Source: Pirellula sp.
GTDB taxonomy: Bacteria; Planctomycetota; Planctomycetia; Pirellulales; Pirellulaceae
NCBI GenBank assembly: GCA_021300015.1
Contig: JAJTFB010000016.1
Location: forward strand, 1-62,270
Reading direction: 5' to 3'
Length of the DNA: 62,270 nt
Positions 26,961 through 35,974 of the stretch are shown one piece after another. Numbering within the stretch: position 1 is the first letter of the stretch; the number at the start of each line of letters is the position of its first letter. The position numbers and the translations under genes were made by a program. The notes beneath the pieces were generated by a model, which worked only from the letters and a program-made list of their open reading frames with translations, was not told the DNA's origin and did no database searches.

Positions 26961-29900
26961 CTACTTGCTATTGAGGATCTTGAGTGCCTTTTCGAGGTTC
27001 TTCGAATTGGTCGATTCCAATCGGAGGACTTGGATGCGGCGCGAGGGGGCCGCGGAGGATTGCTGATCGATTTTCTCGATGAATTCTTTGATCTCGCTGG
27101 TCAGTTCGTTGGGTCCTCGCAGAACGATCAGGTTCGAAGCTTCGTTGACCGACATGGTCAACAATGGCCCTGAGGTTTGCGCGTTGATCTGTTGGAGGAT
27201 GGTAGCGACTTCGCTCGATACGCCTTCGGGAATGTCCAATGGATCGCGTCCTGCACCGCTGGACAACTGCGATTTGTAGACATCGCGCACCAAGTCGGAA
27301 ATCGTATCGGCGCTGGCGCTTGAAATCGGTATGAGCGTTGGAGTGATCTGCTGCAGACGATCGATCAGGTCCTTGGAATCAAAGACCCCGAGCAATTCTT
27401 CGATGATTTTGCGATCGGCGCGGTTGCCGCCGATGACCAAGGCATTGGTGCGTGCGTCGGAAACGATCTTGACCCTTTGGAATAGGTCGGATGCGGAGGA
27501 GCCGCTTGAGGAAGCACTGCGGCGCTCGGAGCTTCGGAAAAGTTCGCCGAGGAGCTCTCGGATTTGCTTCGCGTCGGCATGTCGCAGGATGTAGACCGAG
27601 TAGTTTCCTGCGGTTGCAAAAGGCTCGACGGTAGGATTGAGCAACGTGGCCAGAAGCCGTTCCATCGACGCTAGGGCCTCAGGGTCATCAGAGGCAAGTG
27701 TCCATTGACCATCCCCGGCGACGACCACCACGGGTGCTTGCGTGGGGTCGGGTTTCGCAGCTTCTTCGGGAGGTTGTTGAGCCGAGATGAGCTTGCCCAA
27801 GAACGATCGGGGACGTCCAGTGGAAGCTCCCTTTTCGGAATCTTGGGGCGGTTTGGCGAGTTCCTTCGGATCGATCACTTGGATCGGATTGGATCGGATC
27901 AACGGCCAGAGTCTTTCGACATCCTCGAGCAACTGCTTGGGGTTGCGATTCACCGGTACGGTCCTGATTCTCCCTGCGTTGCTTCCGGCATTGTTATTGC
28001 CAGCGGTGTTGTTCCCTAGAGCCCCTTGGGGCCCAGCGTTGGGGTTCGTTAAAGACGAACGCTGGTTCGGATTGTTGCCAGTGCCCCCCAATCCGATCGT
28101 GTTCGGGTTTTCGCCCATCCGTTGCATGAGTTGCTTGATCGCGTCGAACTGCTCTTGGGTCGCTCGAACGATCAGTTGCTGTTGATTGGAGTCGATCGAA
28201 AGACTCGGTGCGGTCTGCATCGGTTCGTCTTGGAAGAGCGCATCGATCGCCGTCTTCATTTGGTACGGATCGGTCGATGCGAGCGTGAAGATTTCAAGCG
28301 TTCTTGGAGGGGGAGCGAGCTTCTTGATCGCTTCTTGGACCATCGTGATCTGGGAGGTCGAACCGGTGACGAGCAATTGCTCGTTGATGGTGTCGTACTG
28401 GACCGACGCTCCGGAAGTGTCTTTGAAGAGATTCTCGATGGCGTTCTCTAGGGAGCTGCCATCGACCCCTTGAAGCGAGAAAATCTCGAGTCGTCGTTGG
28501 CTGTCCTTGGCACCCGGTTGGTCCATGATCTTGACCATCTTCTCGATCGACTCGAGCTCCTGAGTCGTCCCGATCGCGAAGACGGTTTTTGTGTCGCGAT
28601 TGAAACTGACCCCGGCGGTGGTTCGTGATCCCAAGGCGCCTGTGATCGCGCGAGCGACGGTATCGGGCGCTGCGTATTCCATGACGTAGGACTTCATCGT
28701 CGGAAGCTTGTTCGGTTGCGCGTTGACTTCCTGAATCAGTTTCCCGAGGGTTTCTTGTTCTTGTTGGCTCGCAGTGACATAGAGCCCGCCGTTGACCGCA
28801 TCGGACGAGAACTTGGCTTTGGGATAGCTTTCCGAAAGGGCCCGGGACATCGGGGCCGGCTCTGCGGTCGCAAGTGGGTAGTATTTGGTCGTTTTGCCTA
28901 CCGCATCGGCCGTATCGATCTCGCGAACAATCTGTTCGACGCGTAGCATCTCTTCGGCTGGGGCAGTGACGATCAAGCTGTTGGTCGTCGTGTCGGCCGT
29001 GGCGGTAATCCGTTCCGAGGACGCAGCGATCGCCGCTCGAAGTGTTAACGATTCGGCCTTCTGGAGTGCGAAAACACGGGTCGCGATTTCGACGGCTCCT
29101 TGGTCGTGTTCTTTGACCAGATCGGCGATCCGCTCGTGCTGGGCAGGGCTAGCCGTAGCGATCAACGTTCCATCGGTGCGGCCACCATACACACTTGCGG
29201 TTGGAAATTGGGTCGTCAGGATGATCGCAAGTCCATACGCATTGGGTTGTTTGAGGCGATAAACCTTGGTGACCGAGGTTTCGGTCCTCGGGGCGTCAAA
29301 GGTCTTCATCAATTCGCGAACGCGTTCATGCTCACCGGGCTTTCCAGTCACAGCCACAGACTTGCCGAGCGTATCGTAGACGACCGTCGCACGGGGAAGC
29401 AACGACGTGAGGATCGTGTAGGCGGAGACTGGGTTCCCGTTCTGCAATGGATAGACCACCGACACCGAAGGCTCTGGAGGGGGAAGCTGCTGTTGGATCT
29501 CATCGATTTTTTTGGAGACATCGTCGAGTTCTTCGGCGGTTCCGATCGCCGCGATGGTTTGGTTCTTCGGGTTCGGTTCGATCTGGATTTGTGGCGAGAG
29601 CATCGAGGCTAGGGTGGTGGCCATCGCCGTTGCATCGATTCGCTCCGGATCGAGTTTAAAGACGCGGATGGACTTCTCTCCAGTCTGATTTTGGTTTTCC
29701 AATCCTTTGATGACGGCTGCAATTTTCGTCTGCTGCTCTTCGGTAGCCACAACGATGATCTGGCCCGAGGTTGGAACCGCAGCGACGCTCGCGGTCGGAA
29801 ACAACGTGATCAGGGCGGTTTGTACCGCGGTGACTTGGGTGGGTTTAACCAGGTAGGTTGAGGGCTGCTTGGTGGTCTGAGCCGTTTTGCTGATCTGCTC

Positions 29901-32900
29901 GATCGATTGGGCGACGCGAGTATGCTGCTCTTGGGTTGCAAAGACGGTCAGCGTCCTTGACGCGATGTCGGGGCTGATAAGGGCTTGAGGTGCAATCTGC
30001 GCCAGAATGGTCGCTAGGCTCGTCAAGTCCCCTGCGGGGACCGGGTAGGTTTGGACCGTCTGAGGTGATCCGTCGGGGGCAGCGATCAATCGATCGAGTG
30101 AATCTCCGAGTCGATCGAGTTCCTCTTTGGTTCCGGTTGCCAAGATCCGGTTGGTGGTCGAATCGGCAGCGAGCTCGACATCTGGCCACATCTTTTGCAG
30201 CAGGGGCAGCAGGTAGGTCGCGTAGGTCTTTTTCGTGTCGTAGCTTCGAATCTCTTTGAGAACACCTGGTGTGCCTTGCGGCTTATCGAAATCCTTGATC
30301 ACCTCGGCGATCTTCGCGTGCTGTTCCTCCGATGCGACCACGATGAGTTGACCGGTGGTGGGGACTGCGGCGAGGCTAGCGGTGGGAAACAGCGTCGCAA
30401 GCGATGTTTGCAACGCGGTGACTTGCGCAGGTCGAACTTGGTAGGTCACGGGTCGTTTTGCGGTTTGAGCGGTCTTACTCACGGTTTCGATCGACTGGGA
30501 AACACGGAGGTGTTGTTCCTCGGTGGCAAAGACGGTCAGGGTTCTCGATACGATATCCGGACTGATGAGAGCTTGTGGTGCGATTTGTGCCAGGATCGTC
30601 GCTAGGCTTGTGATGTCTCCTGCGGGGACAGGGTAAGTCTTGACGGTCTGTGGAGTTCCATCTGGGGCCGCGATGAGCCGATCGAGCGATTGGGCGATTC
30701 GATCGAGGTCTTGTTTTGAACCGGTAGCCAGGATCCGATTGGTCGTCGAGTCGGCGGCTAGTTCCACGTCGGGCCAGAGTTTTTGGAGCAGTGGAAGAAG
30801 ATAGGTCGCGTAAGTTTTCTTCGTGTCGAAGCTTCGGATTTCCTTGGTCGTTGAGTCGCCTGAACGCGATTTGTCCATTTGCTCGATCGTCGATTTTGCC
30901 AGGGCGTGATTCTCGATCGAGCCGGTCACAGCGATCTGTTTAAGTTTGTCATCGGCAAGGGTGGTCGTTCCGGTGGTGATTTGGTCTAGAACGGTTTTGA
31001 TTTGCGTGGGGGTTGCATTTTGGATCGGGTAGACGACCACAAGCTTTTGCTTGTCGGGCGAAGCCTGGGCGCTCATGGCCTCGATGAGTTGTTGGATTTC
31101 CAAATGGTTCGCTTCATCCGTCGCGATCAGCAAACGATCCTTTGCCGAATCGACGCTGACTCGAGCTTTGGCCGTCAGGGGCGTCAATGCGATGCTCAAG
31201 GCCGCTGCGGTCATGCCCGGCACCGAGTAGGATTCGAGCTTCGACATGGACCGTTTGGGCAGTTCCTTTTCGATCGCGACAAGGCGTTCAGCGATTTTTT
31301 GCTGGATCGTATCTGGGGCCACGACCGTCAGGCGTTTTCCTTCGGTGTCGATGGTGATTTTTGCTTCGAGGTATTCGGCCGCAAGGAGGGTTTGAACCAG
31401 GGTCGATTCGCTCGTCTCGAGGGGGTAAGTTTTGAGTTGCGTTGGGATCGGTATCGAAGTGGGTTGGTCGAGGCTATCGAGGAAGTTTTTGAAGCTCTCG
31501 TGCTGCGGTGGTTCAGCCCAGACGAAAAGCTCTTCTTTATTGGTTCCGTCGACAATCTTGATGGTGGCTAGGTCTTGGGGGAGTTCGGAGGCCAACAGAG
31601 CGCGACGTGCGAGTTGGTTTTTCGAAAGCAAGTAGAGTTTCAGTTCGCGCGCAGAGGGTTTCGGTAGAAGCGCAAGGAGAGCTTGCAAGGAGGACTCGAC
31701 AGACTTGAGCTCAGCGGGCGTTGCGAGCATCATCAGTTCCTTGCCTTCAGGATTGAGCCATGCATTGGCGTTTGGAACGAGCTTTTGGACAGTGGCAAGC
31801 CACTTTGCATCGGCGATTCGATCGAGGGGGAAGGATCGCAATTGAAGCGATTTACCGACTTGGGATTTCTTCCAAATTTCGAAGATTTCGGTTGCCAGTT
31901 GCAGATCTCTTTCGGTTCCGCGAACGATCAGTGCACCGGCTCCGGCGTTCGCACCGACTTGGGCTTTGGGTAGAAAAGCCTTCATGGCTGCTTCGGCAAT
32001 GGTAGCCATCGCAGGGTCGATTTCGAAAACTTTCATGCCTGGGTTTTCCATCACAGGGGTGATGTCTAAACCGATCATCCCGACGCGAATGAGTGCTTGG
32101 TCGGCACTCGATGCGGTCACTTGGACACGATCGGCCGTCGTCAGCACGACGGCGTTTGGAGCGATGGCAAGGATTTGCTTTTTGAGATCCTCTGGCAGTG
32201 TTTTTGAAGCTTGGTAAGCGACCGATTCTAGAAGGTTATTTCCGAGCGCGTTTTCGGTCATCTTGTCGATGATGGCTTTGATGGTGCTTTGCGCTTCGGC
32301 CGGCACATAGGCGCTGAGAACTGCGGTTTTTGGATCGATCGTCACGTGGTCCGAAGAGATGAGCGTTTGAATCGTTTTCATTACGGCTGCAGGATCGAGG
32401 TTCCCTAACGGGTAGGTTGCAAAGACCGGCTTGGGGGGAGGAACCGGTTCGGGGCGCGGGGGAACCTTCGGCACAGGGATCGAGGCGATGAGTTCGTTGA
32501 TCGTCTGCATCTTGCCCGCATTCTCAACGACCAGCAGTTGGGAGGCTTGAGCCAAAGGAATGGCGCGGCCGTATCCGCTCAGGAACGGTTTGACTTCGGC
32601 CAAGACCGCATCGATGGGGCGTCCTCCGAGTGGGAAGGCGACGGAGACCAGTTCGAAACGGCCTCGGGATGCGAGTTCATCAAGTTTGACTCTCGGGATG
32701 AGTTCCAAGGGGAGTGCATCGCTGAGTTCGACAACGACCAGCATTTTGTTTCGCCGCATCACCGAGAAATTTCGGGTCATCAGCACACTGTTGATCAGAT
32801 CGATCCCTTCGCTCGGCGAGTAGGTTCTTGAATCGCTGTAGGTGAAGGTTCCCGGAGGGGTCCGGTCCATCACAAGGGTCAAATCCTGTTGCTCGGCGAA

Positions 32901-33257
32901 CCATTCGAGGACTTCGTTCCATTTCATTTCTCGGAACTGAAATCGAAGTTTTTGGTTGGCATCCAACTCGGAGAGCAGATTTCGCTGCTCGGTGGTCAAC
33001 AGAGCGATCATTTTGTCGTCGAAGGTTTTCTTCGTCGACGCTTTGAGAGCCGGGTCGCTTGCAGCGGCAACCGCGGTGGCTCTCTCTTGGACAATCGCTT
33101 GAAGTTCGGCGCGTTGAGAATCGGACAAACTCAACCGTTCGGCGACTTCGGGAAGGACCAAACGGGCCAGGTCGGGGGTTTGGCCAAAAGCGATCGTGGA
33201 GGCTGCTAGGCCGAGAAGCCATGCGAGTGCAGCGCGCGAAAGGAGCCTTAAAATCAT
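26961..33257 (-). CDS. Giant exported protein of tandem secretin N1-like repeats
   Basis: A 2098-residue exported protein. Residues 1-25 are a signal peptide (ending TIAFGQ). Residues ~26-95 resemble a short helical LSDSQRAEL/LTTEQRNLL region. About 100-180 look like an STN/N0 domain (FREMKWNEVLEWFAEQQ..., MLVVVE). From ~197 to the end I count about 26 repeats of 55-65 residues, each opening like xxYPL and closing like LxVxAxxExHxxIxxLIxxxD, the pattern of secretin N1 domains. Residues 805-1000 and 1001-1196 are near-identical three-repeat blocks. A Gly/Asn-rich linker lies near 1680-1720. The secretin beta-barrel domain is absent. It is probably a periplasmic or envelope fibre or ring component; no type II secretion genes adjoin it. 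Confidence 0.85.
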   Translation of the reverse strand: MILRLLSRAALAWLLGLAASTIAFGQTPDLARLVLPEVAERLSLSDSQRAELQAIVQERATAVAAASDPALKASTKKTFDDKMIALLTTEQRNLLSELDANQKLRFQFREMKWNEVLEWFAEQQDLTLVMDRTPPGTFTYSDSRTYSPSEGIDLINSVLMTRNFSVMRRNKMLVVVELSDALPLELIPRVKLDELASRGRFELVSVAFPLGGRPIDAVLAEVKPFLSGYGRAIPLAQASQLLVVENAGKMQTINELIASIPVPKVPPRPEPVPPPKPVFATYPLGNLDPAAVMKTIQTLISSDHVTIDPKTAVLSAYVPAEAQSTIKAIIDKMTENALGNNLLESVAYQASKTLPEDLKKQILAIAPNAVVLTTADRVQVTASSADQALIRVGMIGLDITPVMENPGMKVFEIDPAMATIAEAAMKAFLPKAQVGANAGAGALIVRGTERDLQLATEIFEIWKKSQVGKSLQLRSFPLDRIADAKWLATVQKLVPNANAWLNPEGKELMMLATPAELKSVESSLQALLALLPKPSARELKLYLLSKNQLARRALLASELPQDLATIKIVDGTNKEELFVWAEPPQHESFKNFLDSLDQPTSIPIPTQLKTYPLETSESTLVQTLLAAEYLEAKITIDTEGKRLTVVAPDTIQQKIAERLVAIEKELPKRSMSKLESYSVPGMTAAALSIALTPLTAKARVSVDSAKDRLLIATDEANHLEIQQLIEAMSAQASPDKQKLVVVYPIQNATPTQIKTVLDQITTGTTTLADDKLKQIAVTGSIENHALAKSTIEQMDKSRSGDSTTKEIRSFDTKKTYATYLLPLLQKLWPDVELAADSTTNRILATGSKQDLDRIAQSLDRLIAAPDGTPQTVKTYPVPAGDITSLATILAQIAPQALISPDIVSRTLTVFATEEQHLRVSQSIETVSKTAQTAKRPVTYQVRPAQVTALQTSLATLFPTASLAAVPTTGQLIVVASEEQHAKIAEVIKDFDKPQGTPGVLKEIRSYDTKKTYATYLLPLLQKMWPDVELAADSTTNRILATGTKEELDRLGDSLDRLIAAPDGSPQTVQTYPVPAGDLTSLATILAQIAPQALISPDIASRTLTVFATQEQHTRVAQSIEQISKTAQTTKQPSTYLVKPTQVTAVQTALITLFPTASVAAVPTSGQIIVVATEEQQTKIAAVIKGLENQNQTGEKSIRVFKLDPERIDATAMATTLASMLSPQIQIEPNPKNQTIAAIGTAEELDDVSKKIDEIQQQLPPPEPSVSVVYPLQNGNPVSAYTILTSLLPRATVVYDTLGKSVAVTGKPGEHERVRELMKTFDAPRTETSVTKVYRLKQPNAYGLAIILTTQFPTASVYGGRTDGTLIATASPAQHERIADLVKEHDQGAVEIATRVFALQKAESLTLRAAIAASSERITATADTTTNSLIVTAPAEEMLRVEQIVREIDTADAVGKTTKYYPLATAEPAPMSRALSESYPKAKFSSDAVNGGLYVTASQQEQETLGKLIQEVNAQPNKLPTMKSYVMEYAAPDTVARAITGALGSRTTAGVSFNRDTKTVFAIGTTQELESIEKMVKIMDQPGAKDSQRRLEIFSLQGVDGSSLENAIENLFKDTSGASVQYDTINEQLLVTGSTSQITMVQEAIKKLAPPPRTLEIFTLASTDPYQMKTAIDALFQDEPMQTAPSLSIDSNQQQLIVRATQEQFDAIKQLMQRMGENPNTIGLGGTGNNPNQRSSLTNPNAGPQGALGNNTAGNNNAGSNAGRIRTVPVNRNPKQLLEDVERLWPLIRSNPIQVIDPKELAKPPQDSEKGASTGRPRSFLGKLISAQQPPEEAAKPDPTQAPVVVVAGDGQWTLASDDPEALASMERLLATLLNPTVEPFATAGNYSVYILRHADAKQIRELLGELFRSSERRSASSSGSSASDLFQRVKIVSDARTNALVIGGNRADRKIIEELLGVFDSKDLIDRLQQITPTLIPISSASADTISDLVRDVYKSQLSSGAGRDPLDIPEGVSSEVATILQQINAQTSGPLLTMSVNEASNLIVLRGPNELTSEIKEFIEKIDQQSSAAPSRRIQVLRLESTNSKNLEKALKILNSK
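29670..30845 (-). repeat. 588-bp internal duplication in the giant repeat gene
   Basis: The block 30258-30845 (residues 805-1000, starting KEIRSFDTKK) is followed directly by 29670-30257 (residues 1001-1196, starting KEIRSYDTKK). Each is exactly 196 codons and holds three N1-like repeats. The first two repeats are nearly identical at protein level and the third is somewhat more diverged. This is a later duplication than the ancient spread of the other repeats. Confidence 0.92.
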
Positions 33258-33265
33258 GTTAAGTT

Positions 33266-33324
33266 AAAAAAGTTCGAGAAACGAACACCACCTGGTGGGG
33301 GCGGGCCGAGACCCGCAGGGTGGT
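33266..33324 (-). promoter_or_regulatory. Structured leader with terminator-like hairpin before the giant gene
   Basis: Read on the minus strand, ACCACC (33324-33319) can pair with GGTGGT (33292-33287), enclosing a GCGGG/CCCGC stem. Directly after comes GTTCG-TTTCT-CGAAC and a run of six T (33286-33266), then eight bases to ATG 33257. The second hairpin has the form of a weak intrinsic terminator and sits where a ribosome site would be. It may be an attenuator or translation-control structure. No Shine-Dalgarno sequence is visible. Confidence 0.4.
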
Positions 33325-33368
33325 TTAGAGATCGGCATGAACTGCTCTACTATAATCGGCAGATCAGG

Positions 33369-33399
33369 AAAAAGCACTCCCGGGTTGGACCCGGGAGTG
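33369..33399 (-). terminator. Intrinsic terminator of the transaldolase gene
   Basis: A perfect 10-bp GC-rich stem CACTCCCGGG/CCCGGGAGTG (33375-33384 with 33390-33399) with a 5-base loop is followed on the minus strand by C and five T. It begins 13 bases after the transaldolase stop codon, a textbook placement, so the giant gene downstream must have its own promoter. Confidence 0.85.
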
Positions 33400-33412
33400 G
33401 GTCGTGCCGAAG

Positions 33413-34471
33413 TTAACGACTGGCAAGACTGGCGCGTTTCTCGCGGATGGTCTGGAGCAGTTGCTTTTGAGGCGCAACGAACTTCGCAACTCCCTGTTCC
33501 ATCAGAGTATTTTCCATATGTGGAACATCCACGGCCGCGTCGAGTTCCCGGCAGATAGCTTCGTCCGGGAAATCCGACACCCGCGAGATAAACCGTTCGG
33601 TGCTGGCCGCAACGGCCGCGTTGGTCTCTGGCGGATTGGTTTGGATATCCGATCCCGCTAGGGCCGAGACGTATTTCCAGGGTGCATCCGAGGCGTTTTT
33701 GGTCCCGGTGCTGGCGAAGATGATTTCCTGCTGCAACGAGGTGGGGTTTGCGGCCCAGAAGGCTTGGTTTTCCTTCCAAATCCGCTTGGCATTGAGGATA
33801 CCGTAGAGGCCTTGGGCTCGGGCCGATAAGCCTTTGCAATTCTCTGCGGTGTATTGATCGACACGGGAGACGAAGATGCTGTAGACACTTTTGAAACGCT
33901 CAAGAGAATCGCGTTTTTGAGCGCCAGCCCAAGCATTCTGCTTGGCGATACGGTACTGCCGAGTTGTAAAAATGAGGGTGACGTTGAGCGTCACGCCGTG
34001 GGCTGCCAAAGGGCCAATCGCATCGAGTCCGGCCGCAGTGGCTGGGACCTTGATCATCCGATTCGGTTGGTTTGTGGCCCACTTGCGTCCGAGTTCAATG
34101 TACCTTTCGACACGTTCGCTGTGTGGCAAATCGAGTTCGGGATCTTCCAAAAGAGGGTCGAGTTCAAAGCTCACCCAGCCGGTGTTTCCACCGGATCTTT
34201 CCCAATGCGGGAGAAATTCCAGTTGGGCCTCGGAAACCAGTGCGTCGGTCAGTTTCCAGCACAGCGTTTCGTCGTCGTTTCCTTGGTTGACCAACTCGGC
34301 GATCCTCGAATCGAACCTTCCGGTTCGGATCAGATTCGAGATAATGATCGGGTTGCTTGTAGCCCCGACGGCCCCCCAAGCGAGGTTCTGTTTGACCAGA
34401 TCCGGATCGATCGAATCGAGGTATAGTTTGGTTCCCGAATCGATCAGGGAAGCGATGGTAGCATTGGACAT
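33413..34471 (-). CDS. tal: Transaldolase
   Basis: A 352-residue TIM-barrel enzyme moving a dihydroxyacetone unit between sugar phosphates in the pentose phosphate pathway. Seen motifs: GATSNPIII near the N-terminus, the Schiff-base lysine K141 in NRMIKVPAT, GVTLNVTLIFT and the FVSRVDQYT stretch. It matches the longer bacterial Tal/plant-like group more than the short TalC group. The final residues (TLMEQGVAKFVAPQKQLL) are the usual C-terminal end. A strong intrinsic terminator follows. Confidence 0.95.
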   Translation of the reverse strand: MSNATIASLIDSGTKLYLDSIDPDLVKQNLAWGAVGATSNPIIISNLIRTGRFDSRIAELVNQGNDDETLCWKLTDALVSEAQLEFLPHWERSGGNTGWVSFELDPLLEDPELDLPHSERVERYIELGRKWATNQPNRMIKVPATAAGLDAIGPLAAHGVTLNVTLIFTTRQYRIAKQNAWAGAQKRDSLERFKSVYSIFVSRVDQYTAENCKGLSARAQGLYGILNAKRIWKENQAFWAANPTSLQQEIIFASTGTKNASDAPWKYVSALAGSDIQTNPPETNAAVAASTERFISRVSDFPDEAICRELDAAVDVPHMENTLMEQGVAKFVAPQKQLLQTIREKRASLASR

Positions 34472-34745
34472 TCGAAGGGCTCCGCGATAAGAACTGCGAG
34501 GAATCGCCGATTGCGTGTCAACGATCGGTAGGAAGGGTTTAAGGGGATACCAGTGCGATTATCCTAAGCCAAGTGTTCTGAAATTGTAGGTTTACCCTCG
34601 CAGCGGCCGGTTTTTTCATCATGTTTTCGCAATCTTTTTGATCGAACACCGGCTGGTTTCTGGGCATGATGAATGATTGGTTTGGCACTGGGATTGGTTT
34701 TAGAGGAACAGCACACTAGGAAACAGCACACGAGGAAACCCGGGA
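34472..34745. other. Divergent spacer between transaldolase and threonine aldolase
   Basis: No gene is seen. Near the right end TTGGCAC-5-TTGGT (34682-34698) resembles a sigma-54 promoter except that the -12 GC is GG. An imperfect 14/15-bp tandem repeat (34704-34739) carries three AGGAA(A)C copies; the last serves as ribosome site of the threonine aldolase gene, 9 bases before ATG 34746. No convincing promoter for the minus-strand transaldolase gene was found. Confidence 0.5.
34704..34739. repeat. Repeated Shine-Dalgarno-bearing unit before threonine aldolase
   Basis: AGGAACAGCACACT and AGGAAACAGCACACG stand in tandem, followed by a third partial AGGAAAC. Only the last AGGA is correctly spaced from ATG 34746. 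The extra copies may be slippage products, or standby ribosome sites. Confidence 0.75.
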
Positions 34746-35783
34746 ATGATCGATTTGCGAAGTGATACCGTTACGCGTCCGACTCCTGCGATGCGCGAGG
34801 CGATGTACCGCGCAGAGGTCGGCGACGATGTGATCGACGTCGACCCGACGCTCGATAAGCTTCAGCGGCGCATCGCCGAGCTCCTGGGCAAGGAATCGGC
34901 GATTTTCATGCCCAGCGGCACGATGACCAACCAAATCGCCCTGCGGGTGCATTGCAAACCCGGCGATGAGTTCCTCTGCGACAGCGATTGTCACATCTAC
35001 AACTACGAACAAGGTGCTTTTGCCCAGTTAAGCGGACTCGTTGCCAAGACCATCGCCGGTGAGCAAGGGGTACTCGGTTTGACGGATGTCCTCGGGTCGG
35101 TCCGACCCTTGAACGAGCACATGGTTCAGACCCGGTTGCTTTGTCTGGAAAACACCCACAACCGAGGGAGTGGCAAAGTACAACCGCAAGCCCAGGTACA
35201 GCAGATTTGCCAGTGGGCCCACCAATCTGGCTTGAAAACGCACCTCGACGGGGCTCGGTTGTTCAACGCCTCGGTCGCTAGCGGCTTGAGCCTCAAGGAG
35301 CTAGCCGATCCCTTCGATTCCGTAAGCGTCTGCTTGAGCAAGGGTCTCGGAGTACCTCTCGGCTCGTGCTTGGTCGGAACCAAAGAGTTCGTCGCCCAGG
35401 CCCGCAGAGCTCGGAAATTGTTCGGTGGTGGGATGCGTCAGGTGGGGATCATCGCTGCTGCCGGTCTCTATGCGCTAGATCACCACATCGAGCGATTGGC
35501 ACTGGACCATGAGCACGCCAAACGGCTGGCTGCTGCGGTTAGGCCCTTTGAATTTCTCAAAGTGATGGGTTCAGAACCTGAGACGAACATCCTGATTTTT
35601 CATGTTTCGCAAGCCTGGGGAACCGCGCAGCAGTACGCTGCGGCACTCGAAGAGCACGGGGTCCAAGCCATGGCATTTAGCTCAAGTGCGATCCGAATGG
35701 TCACCCATTTGGATGTCTCGAGCGAGCAGATCGAGCAGGTCTGCAGGGTGATCGAAAGGATCGGAAATGGCCCTAAGCATTGA
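34746..35783 (+). CDS. ltaE: Low-specificity L-threonine aldolase
   Basis: A PLP enzyme of fold type I, 345 residues, splitting L-threonine to glycine and acetaldehyde. Hallmarks: MIDLRSDTVTRPTPAMREAM at the start, GDDV, MPSGTMTNQ, the PLP-contacting D168 in HLDGARL, and the Schiff-base K199 in CLSKGLGVPLGS, followed by RRARKLFGGGMRQ. AGGA lies 9 bases before the ATG. It is transcribed away from transaldolase and seems to stand alone. Confidence 0.96.
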   Translation: MIDLRSDTVTRPTPAMREAMYRAEVGDDVIDVDPTLDKLQRRIAELLGKESAIFMPSGTMTNQIALRVHCKPGDEFLCDSDCHIYNYEQGAFAQLSGLVAKTIAGEQGVLGLTDVLGSVRPLNEHMVQTRLLCLENTHNRGSGKVQPQAQVQQICQWAHQSGLKTHLDGARLFNASVASGLSLKELADPFDSVSVCLSKGLGVPLGSCLVGTKEFVAQARRARKLFGGGMRQVGIIAAAGLYALDHHIERLALDHEHAKRLAAAVRPFEFLKVMGSEPETNILIFHVSQAWGTAQQYAAALEEHGVQAMAFSSSAIRMVTHLDVSSEQIEQVCRVIERIGNGPKH

Positions 35784-35888
35784 TAAATGGTGGCGATTTT
35801 GCAGGATCTGCGTGCGACCAAAAACCCTTAATGCAGCTTAGTTGCCTCAAAATGGGCTTGGCTTATTTCGCCCTGAGATTCGATCTGT

Positions 35889-35944
35889 TACAATAAATCT
35901 CGGTGGACTCCGTAGGTTCCTTTCTGCAATCCAGAAGGGACGGA
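35889..35944 (+). promoter_or_regulatory. Extended -10 element followed by a long hairpin
   Basis: TGTTACAAT (35886-35894) fits an extended -10 (TG-N-TACAAT), which would start RNA near 35901. Just downstream TCCGT...CCTTTCTG (35909-35926) pairs with CAGAAGGGACGGA (35932-35944): 13 pairs with one G-U, a 5-base loop and a 5-base bulge. No T-run follows, so it is not a terminator. It could be a 5' leader structure for the small gene at 35975 and RNase Y, or a small RNA. Confidence 0.4.
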
Positions 35945-35974
35945 ATCTAGCCGAATCGCTCAGTTGATTTTCCT

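Noticed and set aside
34588-34656. GCCGGT/ACCGGC inverted repeat with T-runs as a terminator
   Set aside because: The loop is about 40 bases and it lies in a divergent promoter region where no transcript should end.
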